Part shown: one piece after another, positions 17,094-27,561 of the stretch | Layout of the letters: every line of letters starts with the position of its first letter | Numbering within the stretch: position 1 is the first letter of the stretch | Assembly: GCA_029964075.1 (NCBI GenBank) | Contig: CM057136.1 | Span: 9,114,001 to 9,178,000 of the forward strand | Direction: 5' to 3' | Source of the DNA: Patiria pectinifera | Lineage: Eukaryota > Echinodermata > Asteroidea > Valvatida > Asterinidae | DNA: 64,000 nt | Translations under genes and position numbers: made by a program | The notes under the pieces: model-generated | Told to the model about the DNA's origin: nothing | The model's input: only the letters and a program-made list of their open reading frames with translations | Database searches by the model: none

Positions 17094-18362
17094 TTAACTT
17101 AACAGAGATTTAAAATTTCCGTCTTCCAAGTTCAATTGAGCATCCATGACTAAAAATACGTACATCGTGAGGTCACCTTGACTTTCGGCTTCTCTGTTAA
17201 TTTGAATGTTGATGCCTCCTCCGTCTCCGAGTTTCCTACCGGATCCGTGAGCGGAATTGTCGTCGTTACTTCTAAAATCGAGCCACAGACCGTACTTGTC
17301 TTTTAGGTAGTCTCCGAGGTCAAAACCCGTCAAATTTAAGTCTTTAGCTACTCCGCGCCCGCTTTCGGTATCGCTGTCTCCAAAGAACTTGTTGATTTCA
17401 TTCCAGTGTTGATACTGAAACATGCCTTGACTGTAGAGTTGATTGGGTTTACCTTCTACGGTCACCGATGTTTTGATTATTTTTGGATTGTAAAATCGCT
17501 GCGGATTTTTGACCGCGGGATCTTTAAACAAAAACAAAATACCCTTGAGACTCCTGATGGGTTGATTGACGCTGACGTTCCAAAGCGTGTCCGATTTGTT
17601 GACGGATCTAACTTCTAGCGAGTGGATTTTATCAAACAGATATTGCATTAACCCCTTGTGTTTATTCCTGATGGTGATAGCTAGGTCTCTGTTGGTCACC
17701 ACTTCGTATTCGAGAGACAAGTCTGAGATAGAATACATCGCCGCCGTATCTGAACTGTTGACTACTTTTTCGTGATCGTTAAACTTTATCTCGTACGTCA
17801 GAGGTTGTTTTAAACCGCTGGGGTAAAAAGGGTGATGCGAAGTCAGTATGTCAATGTCTAGTTGAATACAATATCTGTTACCATAGGCATCCGCGATAGC
17901 TTGATCCTTACCGTTGTTGGCGCCCGCGTTAGCATCTTCAGCCCCAGTTCTTAGTTTAGACACGTTTTCTTTTTCTATGCCCGAGTACGCCATGTTTCGA
18001 GTCGTCGAGCTGTTGATCCAATTGTCTTTAAAGTTGTGATACACGTCGGCGTGACGATAACTCACAATTTCGTGACCTTGAAGCCTGACGCTGATTTCGC
18101 TGACTAAATTTCTGGCCAAATTACCAAAAATGGTTCTATTGTTGTCGCTTCCACCTTCGAGTTCTAAATTGAAAGCTAGTTTACAAGTGCCGGGTACGAT
18201 CACGTCGTCTACACCCAATTGAGGAAACTTGACCCTCAGCGTTTGCCCCGCCGATATACTACTAGGATTGTGGGTAATGACCACCTCTTTTCTCTCACCC
18301 TTGATAGATCTGGGTATTTTTAATAGTCTGCTGGGATTGAGCTTTTTTCCATACGCATTCAT
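17094..18362 (-). CDS. Major capsid protein (right)
   Basis: Full-length 422-residue second copy with about four amino-acid differences from the left one: Pro to Gln, Asp to Glu, Thr to Ile and Phe to Ile. The open frame in both copies, while neighbours decay, reflects recent duplication or residual constraint; the few changes do not separate these. Same position between the 140-aa gene and the ATPase, with the ATPase start one base after its stop. Confidence 0.72.
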   Translation of the reverse strand: MNAYGKKLNPSRLLKIPRSIKGERKEVVITHNPSSISAGQTLRVKFPQLGVDDVIVPGTCKLAFNLELEGGSDNNRTIFGNLARNLVSEISVRLQGHEIVSYRHADVYHNFKDNWINSSTTRNMAYSGIEKENVSKLRTGAEDANAGANNGKDQAIADAYGNRYCIQLDIDILTSHHPFYPSGLKQPLTYEIKFNDHEKVVNSSDTAAMYSISDLSLEYEVVTNRDLAITIRNKHKGLMQYLFDKIHSLEVRSVNKSDTLWNVSVNQPIRSLKGILFLFKDPAVKNPQRFYNPKIIKTSVTVEGKPNQLYSQGMFQYQHWNEINKFFGDSDTESGRGVAKDLNLTGFDLGDYLKDKYGLWLDFRSNDDNSAHGSGRKLGDGGGINIQINREAESQGDLTMYVFLVMDAQLNLEDGNFKSLLS

Positions 18363-18384
18363 TTTATTTATACGAGTTTTAAAT

Positions 18385-18807
18385 TTAAAGGTATCTGTAA
18401 GCCAAGAAGCCCACCAATAGCGTTCCTCCCGCGATAAACGCCAGTTCTTTTTCTATTTGTTGGTCGCTAGGCTCGTAAAAATCTTCGAGTTTGGGTTCGT
18501 GTTGCAGTCCTACGGGTAGTTCGGTAGATTGTCCACTCACCTCGTTGTAGTAACGCAACGCTCGGTCTACGTTGGAAAATGTTTCTTTAGAAGCATTTTG
18601 TTTTCTGATACGTTCGTTTAGAAAATCTAGATATTTCGTTCGTTCTCGTTGCCACTTATCTCTGGCGGCTGAGAGTTGTTCTATCGCTAAATCGTGTCTC
18701 TTACGCTCCTCGTCACTCTGTTTTAGATTTGAAAATAAAAAGTTTGAACCCGTAAAAGCTAAGGCGTTGACGATCGCGCCTCCTATCATCATAGCAAAGC
18801 CAGACAT
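18385..18807 (-). CDS. 140-aa viral membrane protein (right)
   Basis: Second copy of 1823-2245, with about seven substitutions clustered at the N-terminus. The layout is unchanged: hydrophobic ends and a charged centre. Its upstream region is intact here: 31 bp separate it from the divergent integrase. Confidence 0.72.
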   Translation of the reverse strand: MSGFAMMIGGAIVNALAFTGSNFLFSNLKQSDEERKRHDLAIEQLSAARDKWQRERTKYLDFLNERIRKQNASKETFSNVDRALRYYNEVSGQSTELPVGLQHEPKLEDFYEPSDQQIEKELAFIAGGTLLVGFLAYRYL

Positions 18808-18838
18808 ATTATTATAAACGTCTTTTATATTAAATAAT
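18808..18838. promoter_or_regulatory. Divergent viral promoter between integrase and the 140-aa gene
   Basis: A 31-bp A/T-rich gap containing CTTTTATATTAAATAAT before the integrase ATG. It is the only intact copy of this promoter in the window; the left equivalent is deleted. Confidence 0.5.
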
Positions 18839-19839
18839 ATGCAAACATTATCTAAACTGTATTATAGCCCGAGCGGTTATTGGAGAGGTGAAAGTGCCGT
18901 CGAGCATTTACACGATAAAACCAAAATCGATAAAAAGGTAATCAAAGATTGGCTTAAAAAACAAGCAATTTGGCAAATTTATCTACCGGGTCCTGCGTAT
19001 GTACCCAGGCCTACGAGTACTTCGCGAGAGTTTGAAACACCAAACGACTTTCACCAAATGGATGTGCTATACCTACCCTGGGATAAAGTAAAACGCAAGA
19101 CTTATAAATACGCTTTGACGGTTGTCGACGTTGCGTGTCGATACCACGAAGCAGAACCTTTGGTTTCTAAAACGGCAGATTCCACGCGAGATGCTATCGT
19201 CAAGATTTACGCGAGGTCGCCTTTGAGTTACCCTAAAACGTTGAGAGTAGACGCCGGTACCGAATTTAAAGGAGCATTTATAAAATGGATGGCCTCAAAA
19301 AACGTCGAGATTATCGTAGGCGAACCCGGAAACCACCGATCGCAGGGTATCGTAGAAAGATTTAATCGAACGCTAGCCGAGAGACTGTTTGGTCATCAGT
19401 ACGCTCAAGAAATGTTAAATCCCGAGAGTAGAAACACGCAATGGGTCGAGCAATTACCCAGCGTGATCAAAGCTATAAACGATGAAACGACGAGATTAAT
19501 AGCTAAAGCACCGTCAGAGGCGGTTAAACTAAAACAGGTCCGGCAATCGCCGGCTAACCCCGTTAAAAAAAAGAGCAACAATTACCGCAAGACGCTATGG
19601 TTAGATATTTATATTACCCGGGCGAGCAAGAGGGTGGTACTGCTAGAAGAGCCACGGACCCCATTTGGAGCGTAGACATCTTCAACGTGGAAAAAAGAAC
19701 GAGTCAATTTAAAATGATTGAAGGTAAAAAAGTCACGACGGTTCCTACTCTTTATTACCTGCAAGACGGCCCAAAAAGGAGTTTTGTGAGACAAGAGCTT
19801 CAAGTCGTACCCGAGGACACGCAATTACCGCCTAATTAA
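18839..19839 (+). pseudogene. Retroviral-type integrase, full length with a frameshift (right)
   Basis: The N-terminal domain is present (KLYYSPSGYW, then KVIKDWLKKQ), a form typical of Polinton and Ginger-like integrases. The DDE core follows: Asp in FHQMDVLYLP, Asp in RVDAGTEFKG, Glu in GIVERFNR. A one-base loss in an A-run near 19,567 shifts the frame, so the C-terminal SH3/chromo-like region (19597-19839) is read in another frame. The stop overlaps the polymerase stop by 8 nt. Transcribed divergently from the 140-aa gene. Catalytic residues look normal, so the lesion is C-terminal only. Confidence 0.9.
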
Positions 19840-22800
19840 TATCTAGATTACGGTGACCATAAGCGAGCGTGTGTATTCCATCCGGTAAAATGTACCTCTT
19901 TGTGTCCAACGGACTCAACGATAGTTTATTTTGAGATACGGTATAAAGGATGTGATTTTCCGATCTAATGTGAGTCATGGTTTCGTAATGAGATTTCTTG
20001 TTTAAGATGCAGTCGTAATAGTGTCGGTGTTTTAATTTCTTAGAGGTGACCGATTTTGTGACTCCCTTGGCTTTTTTCAAGTTGATGTCAGCGGTTAAAA
20101 TCGAGTACATTTTAGGTCTTATACAAACGACTTCTTTGATTATTTTACCTCCAAACTCGTCTTTAAATTTACCGATCACTTTCTTATTGGTTGGATCGTA
20201 CAAAGGATGATCCGTCGGATAATTCGAAAGGTCGTATTGTTGTCCGTTTTGCTGCATATCTTTGTATACGTCGTCCGTGTGCACTACGGGTACCAAACTG
20301 TCTGTATCTGTGTACATCAATCTGATTTTCTCTTTGTACTTGTCTTTCAAATGGTTGTAATAAAAATCGTACATCAGCGTCTTTGAGAGATCCAAGATAC
20401 TCACTCCGCAATAGATTGGTTTGTTTAACACGGTTTTAGTCTTGTACTTTTCGACAAATGACAACTTGCATTCTGAAAATCACGTCGTCGTTTTGTAGCT
20501 CGGTTTCTGTATAATTGTTTGGTATTTATCTCGATCGTCATCGTTACTGTCTCTGAGTAGGTAACCGTCAATTCGGTTTCTGACGTTTTCCATCGTCTTA
20601 CCAAACACGCTGTTGTTCATCAGTTTAAAAAAGTCTTTCTCAAAATCAGAGGTCGCCTTTGTTCGGAGTTGCGTGTTTTTGTCGATGTAAGATGCCATCC
20701 AAGGTGCTTGTTTAAATTGCAGCACTCGATGCACCTTTTTAAGTTTCAAGCCGAGTTTGAGATACAACTGCAACGTGACGTAGTGCAAAACATATTTTTG
20801 TTTAGGATTAAGGGTACACGTTAATTTAGTTTTCTGGCGCTAGGGGGTAATCGTTGTGCAGGTCGTGGAGATTGTCCGGGTAATCGAGGTCTACTTCGAA
20901 GCAGTAACCGGTGTTTGACGTTTTCCTGAGAGATAATATCTTGGACTCGGTAAACGTTTTTGAAGACGCCCATTTAAAGTCTTTGTACGGCAGGTATTGA
21001 CTCATGGCCCAGCCGTACAGATTGTTTGCATCGAGGTAGGTGATGTAACTCGACGGCTCGTTTGGATTATGGTCGGGTAGGTATTTGTTGTTGGCTTTGT
21101 AGTATCTCATACCACCCACGCTCGAGATACCACCTCTTTTTGCCTTTTCAAAAAATAAATGTTTGTCTACGTCTTGCAATAGTTCGAGTTTAACTTCCGA
21201 GTGTTTTAACAAGGCATCCCACGACAATCCTGGTGCTGTGTAGTAATTAGCAGGATCTAACGCGTAGTTTGTAATACACGTTTGCCTAAAGTTTTCAAAT
21301 ACGCATGCCAGTAATAACGTATCGGTAGTGACGTACAAATCGTGATATTCCCCCATGTTTTTAACTTTAAACTCGTTCCACGTCAGTTTAGCTCTGTCGT
21401 AGTCCTCTCGCGATATATTTTCGTCTTTTAGGCTGCTGTAAAATTGTTCGATGGGGGGTAGGCTTGTCTCTTGAAATCTGTCAAACGAGTCCATGTATTC
21501 ATATGGATAAACTCTTTTTTGTAACAACGAGTCGATGTTTTGACGATTAAAATGTTCTCTGAGTAGTTTAAACGACTCTCTCGGACAAGCTTTAGATAAT
21601 CTATCCAACGAAGACGCCATAAAATTAAACGAGTCTATAAATCGCATATTTCCGATCGAAAACGAAATATACTTTTCCGAATTTCTAGCGATAACTTGTA
21701 TTTCCTTTTCGTCATCGTACTCTGAAATACTCTGCATGATCAAGTGAGCGTCGTAATTTTGCAGATTGTGAAAGATGACCGGTATGGGGGTAAAACCTGG
21801 TTTAACTTGTAATTTTAGATTGCAGTAGGCGTGCGCGGCACCTCTATATCTACCCGTGACGTGGCAGTGATCTCTCACCTTTCTAAATTTGTTGATTTTC
21901 TTTTTGCATTCGAGACATTTAGACTCGGTAAATCCATTTTTGTTTTCGTACTGATGTTCTTTTATTTGTTTTTCTGTTTTTGGTTTTTTGGGTTTCTGGC
22001 ACTGACAGTTGCTTGAGTAATTGGGATAAATTGGTTTCTCGCAAATCCAACACGTGTTTGTTTTATCATGATGTTCTTTAGCTCGCTCGTTAAATTTCAT
22101 GGGTTGGGGTTTTTTAAATATGCAATTTATGTCGCTCTGTATTTTTAACATTTTATTTACAAACTTTGATGCGGCATCTTTACCTCTATAAGTCTCTTGA
22201 TACACATTGGTGCCGTCGCATCGGACGACAACTAGCGAATAACCGCTTGCTTTGTGAATGTTTGTCTTTTGTGTGTTGTCCTTTTTATCGTCCGAGTTTT
22301 TTTCTAATATCGATTCAAAGTCGGCGTAAACTACAAACGGTGCTTTTTGTTTAAACCTGTAGTTTTTAAATTCTAATATTGGCACATCGTTTTCGTCGAC
22401 TATCCACTCGTTATTTACATATTTTCGCTTCGCGGTAGGAAATACAATCTTTGACGGATGTGTATCTATACCATTACCATCGGTCATGTGTCTATCTAAT
22501 TTTACTTGCGTTCTATAATGACACAGGCACCTTCGACAAAAGTATTTCTTACTTTTATGTTTTGTAACGTTGTAAATCAATCTCGAAAATTATTTATCCA
22601 ACAGTAGTGATGCTTGTCGCCCTCAGAAAACAAAAACAGATCGATAGATCGTGACTCTGGTTTGTAGTTTTTAGACACGTATAACGGATATATTTCTTCC
22701 TCATAACCGTATACATTTATCGTTAAATTATTTTGTCTTTCTATCTTTGGTATCTGGTCGATCGGTGTTGGAAAGTCTACGCCTTTAAATTTGAGTCCGT

Positions 22801-23719
22801 CGTCTTTGGTGTATACAACAGGTTCTTCTTTATGAATTTTATATTTAGGATCTTTTTTTTATGTTATTTTTTACTTTATCCGTATACAAGCCAAGAGCAG
22901 CTCTCAAACACCATCTCAAACACTCGTTGTCTTTGTTTTTAATGTTTATCATCGCCGTTTTCTGTTTGATACATTTTGGTAGGTCAATATAAGAACTACC
23001 CCTAATACGGGGTTAAACCTGTTGATGTTGACATACAACGCCATTATCTTTTTTAAAACCCAACCCGATCCTTGATTCGTATACCTTTCATCCTTTTTAA
23101 ATAGCTGGTCGATGTCTTCTTTTAAAACCCGTTTTATTTGACTTTGATTTAAAACGACTCTCTGATCGGTATAATGTGTAGCTTCGATCGTTTCTATCGT
23201 ACCATCCGGTTTGGTTTTTTCGTATTTTATTTTGATTGTGAGCTCCATTTTTAAACCTCTTAGCTCTCTCAATTCTGACTTGATTTTATTTACAATTTGA
23301 TCTTTGTGCGTATCAAAAAATCTGACTAAATCGTCGTTAAAAAGTCTAGGAATCAGTTCCCAGTTTCTAAAGTTGTTTCTAAATCTCCTCGTCGCTCTAA
23401 ACTCAGCCTCTTGAAAATCCTCGGGTTGCCTAGAGTTTTGAATCGCCGAGAGTAAATCTTTTTTCAAAAATCGACCTTTATAACCCGACGGGTTATATTC
23501 TAGATCATAATCGTCTACAATCTGTTTGAGCTCATGTAGCTTCTTTTTCCTCCAGTTTTTAAATTGAGCTTCGTAGTTTTTTATCCCGTTGATATACACT
23601 TTACGCGTAAGAGCAACATTTTGATTGTACGGTATATTATATCGCTGGACGTAATCGCGCAGCGTCGCTTTATTCCATCTAGAAAATCCCTTTACGATTG
23701 GCCTGATCATATTTATCAT
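19832..23719 (-). pseudogene. Protein-primed family-B DNA polymerase, multiply broken (right)
   Basis: The gene covers about 1,250 codons in pieces. 22949-23719 is the N-terminal region. 20826-22580 holds the exonuclease motifs (YADFES at residues 85-90 of that piece, HNLQNYD at 271-277, LYVTTD at 415-420), a Cys/His-rich region with DHCHVTGRYRGAAH, and polymerase motif A (YLDANNLYGWAMS). 20480-20788 holds motif B, and 19832-20464 motif C (YTDTDS) and the C-terminus. Breaks seen: a frameshift near 23,000; at least one more between 22,590 and 22,950; a deletion with stop at 20,790-20,826; and TGA near 20,478 replacing TCA of the left copy. Exonuclease and polymerase residues are otherwise normal. 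Confidence 0.92.
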
Positions 23720-24524
23720 TTATATGTATCAATATAATTTTTTTAATTTTTTTTAAGAGGTCAGACTTTTGGATTTATAAGGAATCAGACTCACCGGCTT
23801 GTGAGAGAGATATTGACATTTTGGCGCTTCATACCTTTTTGCTCATTTTATACTACCCATACCATCGGCGCTCCATACATGACACAGTCACATCACACAA
23901 AAGACTTGCGACCCCGTTCTAGTTCGATCATGACTGTGCACTGAAATATGCAAGGTAACCGACCGTGAACAGCCTATTCTTCGGGTTGAATAGCCCGTCA
24001 CTAAATTTAGCTTTGGAAATTTCCAGAATTTTCGTCTGTTGTGCCATTCAGTATTTCTGTGTCATTTCAACATGATATGTCGATCGGTACAGACGTCTAC
24101 GCCCAACGTGCAGTCACCAGCCAAAAGGTAAATTGTTTTTAACATTAAAGTCTGGCAATAATGTAGGTTTTCATATTGATTTTGTTCTCTAAAAAAACAA
24201 CCTATACTACACAATCACTAAAAGTCTTGCCACCAATTAGTGTGTGTGATGTTTTTGATCAAACATTGAGTGTAAATGCTTTTTTCCACTTGTAATATTT
24301 TCAGATTATGACCCCCATCGCAACCTGTGAAAAAGAGGATATGCTGCTTTATAACTTTGCGTCGGGTTTATCGCACAAGCAAGATTTTTTTCAAGTACCG
24401 CTAATACCATTTTTAAGTGTAAAAACCTCGAGATATTTCTTAAAAAGTAACTTAAAAGTGTACCATTTTGATATATCTCTATGATATAAAAATTGACCAA
24501 AACGCTTAGTCACTAAATATAATT
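23720..24524. other. Region beyond the polymerase 5' end
   Basis: About 800 bp without a recognisable gene. Next to the polymerase start it is T/A-rich; farther right it looks like ordinary host DNA. The end of the viral element should be here, but I could not see a terminal inverted repeat matching any part of the left copy. Confidence 0.4.
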
Positions 24525-24690
24525 ATGATGTCATAATGCCACTGAGAGTGGCTCTCGTCTTAATATAACGATGATGTCATAATGCCACTGAGAGTGTCTC
24601 TCGTCTTAATATAACGATGATGTCATAATGCCACTGGGAGTGGCTCTCGTCTTAATATAACGATGATGTCATAATACCACTGAGAGTGGC
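24525..24690. repeat. 46-bp tandem repeat, four units, with GCCACTGAGAGTGGC palindrome
   Basis: Units start at 24525, 24571, 24617 and 24663, each with ATGATGTCATAATGCCACTG and an imperfect palindrome centred on CTGAGAG. The last unit runs into the 83-bp array through the shared palindrome. Confidence 0.92.
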
Positions 24691-25249
24691 TTTTTACTGT
24701 ATATATTAAGATGTATGAAAAGCTATTTAAATGAGTTAATTTGAATGACAACGAAAAAGCCACTCAGAGTGGCTTTTTACTGTATATATTAGGATGTATG
24801 AAAAGCTATTTAAATGAGTTAATTTGAATGACAACGAAAAAGCCACCCGGAGTGGCTTTTTACTGTATATATTAGGATGTATGAAAAGCTATTTAAATGA
24901 GTTAATTTCAATGACAACGAAAAAGCCACTCGGAGTGGCTTTTTACTGTATATATTAGGATGTATGAAAAGCTATTTAAATGAGTTAATTTGAATGACAA
25001 CGAAAAAGCCACTCGGAGTGGCTTTTTACTGTATATATTAGGATGCATGAAAAGCTATTTAAATGAGTTAATTTAAATGTCAACAAAAAAGCCACTCGGA
25101 GTGGCTTTTTACTGTATATATTAGGATGTATGAAAAGCTATTTAAATGAGTTAATTTGAATGACAACAAAAAAGCCACTCGGAGTGGCTTTTTACTGTAT
25201 ATATTAAGATGTATGAAAAGCTATTTAAATGAGTTAATTTGAATGACAA
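24676..25249. repeat. 83-bp tandem repeat, seven units, each with a GCCACTCGGAGTGGC hairpin
   Basis: Units begin at about 24676, 24759, 24842, 24925, 25008, 25091 and 25174. Each has a palindrome (AAAAAGCCACTCGGAGTGGC followed by TTTTT) and an A/T-rich spacer with TTAAATGAGTTAATTT. Units are more than 95% alike by eye. The palindrome with flanking A- and T-runs resembles the viral inter-gene hairpins in form, not in sequence. Confidence 0.93.
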
Positions 25250-25439
25250 TGTTTTGTTAAAGTAACATGTTTTTTAATACAAGTTCAAACTTTGATTTGT
25301 AAACCTAAAAAAACGTTGTTTGTTTATTTATTTATAAGTGACTGTAGGCTTGCCCACCAGTCGCTGTGAGTCTGTGTTGAGATCTCCAAGAGGGTGACTG
25401 TAAATATGAAGAGTCTGGTCTGATTTCGAGACTGAGATA

Positions 25440-25745
25440 TTGAGAGGGGAGATATATTTGGGAAGAAAAAGGGGTGGGGTGGGAGTGGTGGGGAGGGGGA
25501 GGGGTGGAGGAGGGGGATCATCGGGGTGGGGAAGGGGGTGGGGAGGGGTAAAGTCTGGTACCTGTCCCCCACTTATAATATAACAACTCGGAGAGAGAAG
25601 AGATATATTTGGGGAGCTAGAGGGGAGATATATTTGGGGAGGGGGAGATATATTTGGGGAGGGATCTATTTGGGGGCGGGGATCATTGGAAAGGGATGGG
25701 TACAATGGGAGGGGGGCAGAGACGGGGAGGGGGTAAAGTCTGGTA
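25440..25745. repeat. Purine-rich G/A tract with GAGATATATTTGGGGAG repeats
   Basis: A strongly G+A-biased stretch. The first part is GGGG(A/T)GG runs; the second holds three to four copies of GAGATATATTTGGGGAG. Several long open frames in it are composition artefacts. Confidence 0.8.
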
Positions 25746-25866
25746 CCCTGGCTTCTCCCCATTGGTCCTGCAATACCCCCAGACCTATGGCAAAGTCTGG
25801 AATCCCCCACTTATACCTACTACTGTAAATCTGTAACAACAGATGAGAAGTGGACAATCTTTATGA

Positions 25867-26093
25867 AATGTCGAATGATTGAAAACGATGTCGAATGATT
25901 GAAAACGATGGGTCCGAGTTGGTCATGCATGGGTCCCAGTTGGTAGTGGGGCCGAGTTGGTAGTGGGTCCGAGTTGGTAGTGGGTCCGAGTTGGTCATGG
26001 GTCCGAGTTGGTAGTGGGTCCGAGTTGGCGTGGGTCCGAGTTGGTATTGGGTCCGAGTTGGCATGGGTCCGAGTTGGCTTGGGTCCGAGTTGG
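25867..26093. repeat. 22-bp doublet and 17-bp minisatellite (GGGTCCGAGTTGGTAGT)
   Basis: Two copies of a 20-22-bp unit (ATGTCGAATGATTGAAAACG) are followed by about eleven copies of a 17-bp unit from 25,909 to 26,093. The array stops where the gypsy gag sequence starts. Confidence 0.9.
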
Positions 26094-26147
26094 ATCGAAA
26101 CCAAACTACCGCCGTATTGGCCTGCCGATCCGTACGTATGGTTTGCC

Positions 26148-26900
26148 CTAGACCCGTGAACGTGGCTTGTAAACTACGCCACGTTCTTGTGTCATTTTGA
26201 ACCTGGCGAAATTGTCCCTCTGACTCCCTCCGTTACACACACTGGATGTTATTTTGCCCATGTAATAAGTACTCACATATGAAGCTGTCTTGAAATCTGT
26301 TTGTACGTCAAAACTTGCATTTGACGAAATTTGAGGAAAATTCTGGCCCCGATTTTCCGGTTTATGAAGTCCTGCTAGCTGCCATTTTCTCCAAAGTGAC
26401 GCATGCGCATTGCGTTTTATTGTACCGTCCTTCGTATATTTCGGCGGCTGTTTACTGACGCAGCTAAAAGAGACATCGTTTTAGACAAGTTTCAAGTCCT
26501 TTCCTCTCTCACCGCACCGCACGCTGGCGCACGTGCGCCCACGTGCGTGAGCGCACACGTACACGAGATGAGCCGAGCAGCCAATCGGGTGCATGGGTTT
26601 TTTTTCGGGGTTGCGACATGAAACAGCCGTGAATCTGTCCAAGCGACTCGTCCGGGGTCATTTGTCAGGGTCACTTGTCGTGTTAAAATGAAATTTCTGT
26701 ACACGTTCGTATGGGTCTTTCTGATGGGCAAATTTCGTCGAAATTACACAGCCTAAACAATCGGACGGGCAAATTTAGATTTCTAGGTGGGTACTCAACA
26801 CCCATACGGAATTATGTACATGTATGGCGGATCGATTTTCGCTAGGTTCAAAATGACACTAGAACGTGGCGTTGTATACAACGCCACGTTCACGGGTCTA
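26148..26900. mobile_element. Foldback DNA element (non-autonomous) inside gypsy gag
   Basis: The ends are inverted repeats of about 65-70 bp: CTAGACCCGTGAACGTGGC at the left and its reverse complement ending in GGGTCTA at the right. Each contains a smaller palindrome (AACGTGGCGT/ACGCCACGTT). The flanks GGTTTGCC (26140-26147) and GGTTCGCC (26901-26908) form an 8-bp target duplication with one mismatch, and gag continues in the same frame on both sides. No gene is seen inside. An 8-bp duplication fits hAT-like elements. Confidence 0.82.
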
Positions 26901-27560
26901 GGTTCGCCCAAGTTGAGGCCCAGTTTACTACCAGACATATCACATCAGAGGCCACGAAATACGCGTATATTGTGTCTGTCCTCACCCCCGAAATTGCTCA
27001 GGAAGTGCGCGATTTGCTACTCGCCCCTCCTGCAGAGAACCCTTACAAAACTTTGAGAGAAGAACTAATTAAACGCACATCTGCAACTGAACAGAAACGC
27101 CTTCAGCAACTCCTCAATGACGAGGTGCTGGGCGACCGTAAACCCACCCAGTTGCTTCGCCATATGAGACAATTACTTGGGGAACGCGTGCTTGAGGAAT
27201 CAATCCTCCGCCAGCTATTTTTGCAGCGACTACCACCCAATTGTGCAAATGGTGTTGGCATCAACTGGAGAAAGTGTCAAGTTGGAGCCGTTAGCTGAAC
27301 TTGCCGACAAGATCATGGATGTTGCCTTTCAGCAGCAGCCCGTGAAAGTCAACTCAGTTACACCAGTAACATCTGCATGTACCCCCGTCATGCCTGCACC
27401 GCTGACAGAACTGGAACTCCTGCGAAAGGAAATCGGTCAACTCTCGCTTCAAGTACAAGCTCGCGATCTTAGACACCTACTCCATCCACCGGAGATTCGG
27501 CAGCCGCTGATCTCTCTTCCTGGTGTTGGTACCATGCGTCTTTTGGTGACCAAGCTCGCA
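26901..27560 (+). pseudogene. Gypsy Gag (capsid and zinc-knuckle region)
   Basis: The capsid region is read from FAQVEAQF through EIAQEVRDLLLAPPAENPY and LLNDEVLGDRKPTQLLRHM, a conserved signature of one large gypsy group in animals. A frameshift near 27,245 moves the frame after LFLQRLPPN. Near 27,510-27,560 a Cys/His pattern (CWYH ... KCRQPC) is the nucleic-acid-binding knuckle. The N-terminus continues left of the foldback element (LPPYWPADPYVWFA). Confidence 0.85.
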
Positions 27561-27561
27561 A

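Noticed and set aside
1-23719. Inverted viral copies as a pure assembly artefact
   Set aside because: The arms differ by many indels, including 123-, 66- and 18-nt ones, and end at different genes; this is more than sequencing noise, although long reads would be needed to exclude it fully.
1-23720. Adenain-like cysteine protease, primase or helicase genes
   Set aside because: I looked for these usual Polinton or adintovirus partners in all frames listed and saw no convincing motif.
24525-25249. Regular repeats that could be taken for a CRISPR array
   Set aside because: The whole unit repeats, with no variable spacers, no cas genes are present and the context is eukaryotic.
23720-25320. Terminal inverted repeat of the viral element
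   Set aside because: No segment here matches the inverse of the sequences around 10,665-11,490, and the left end lies outside the window.
25324-25857. Several long open frames in the purine-rich tract
   Set aside because: They are Pro/Ser or Gly/Arg composition artefacts of G/A-rich repeats.
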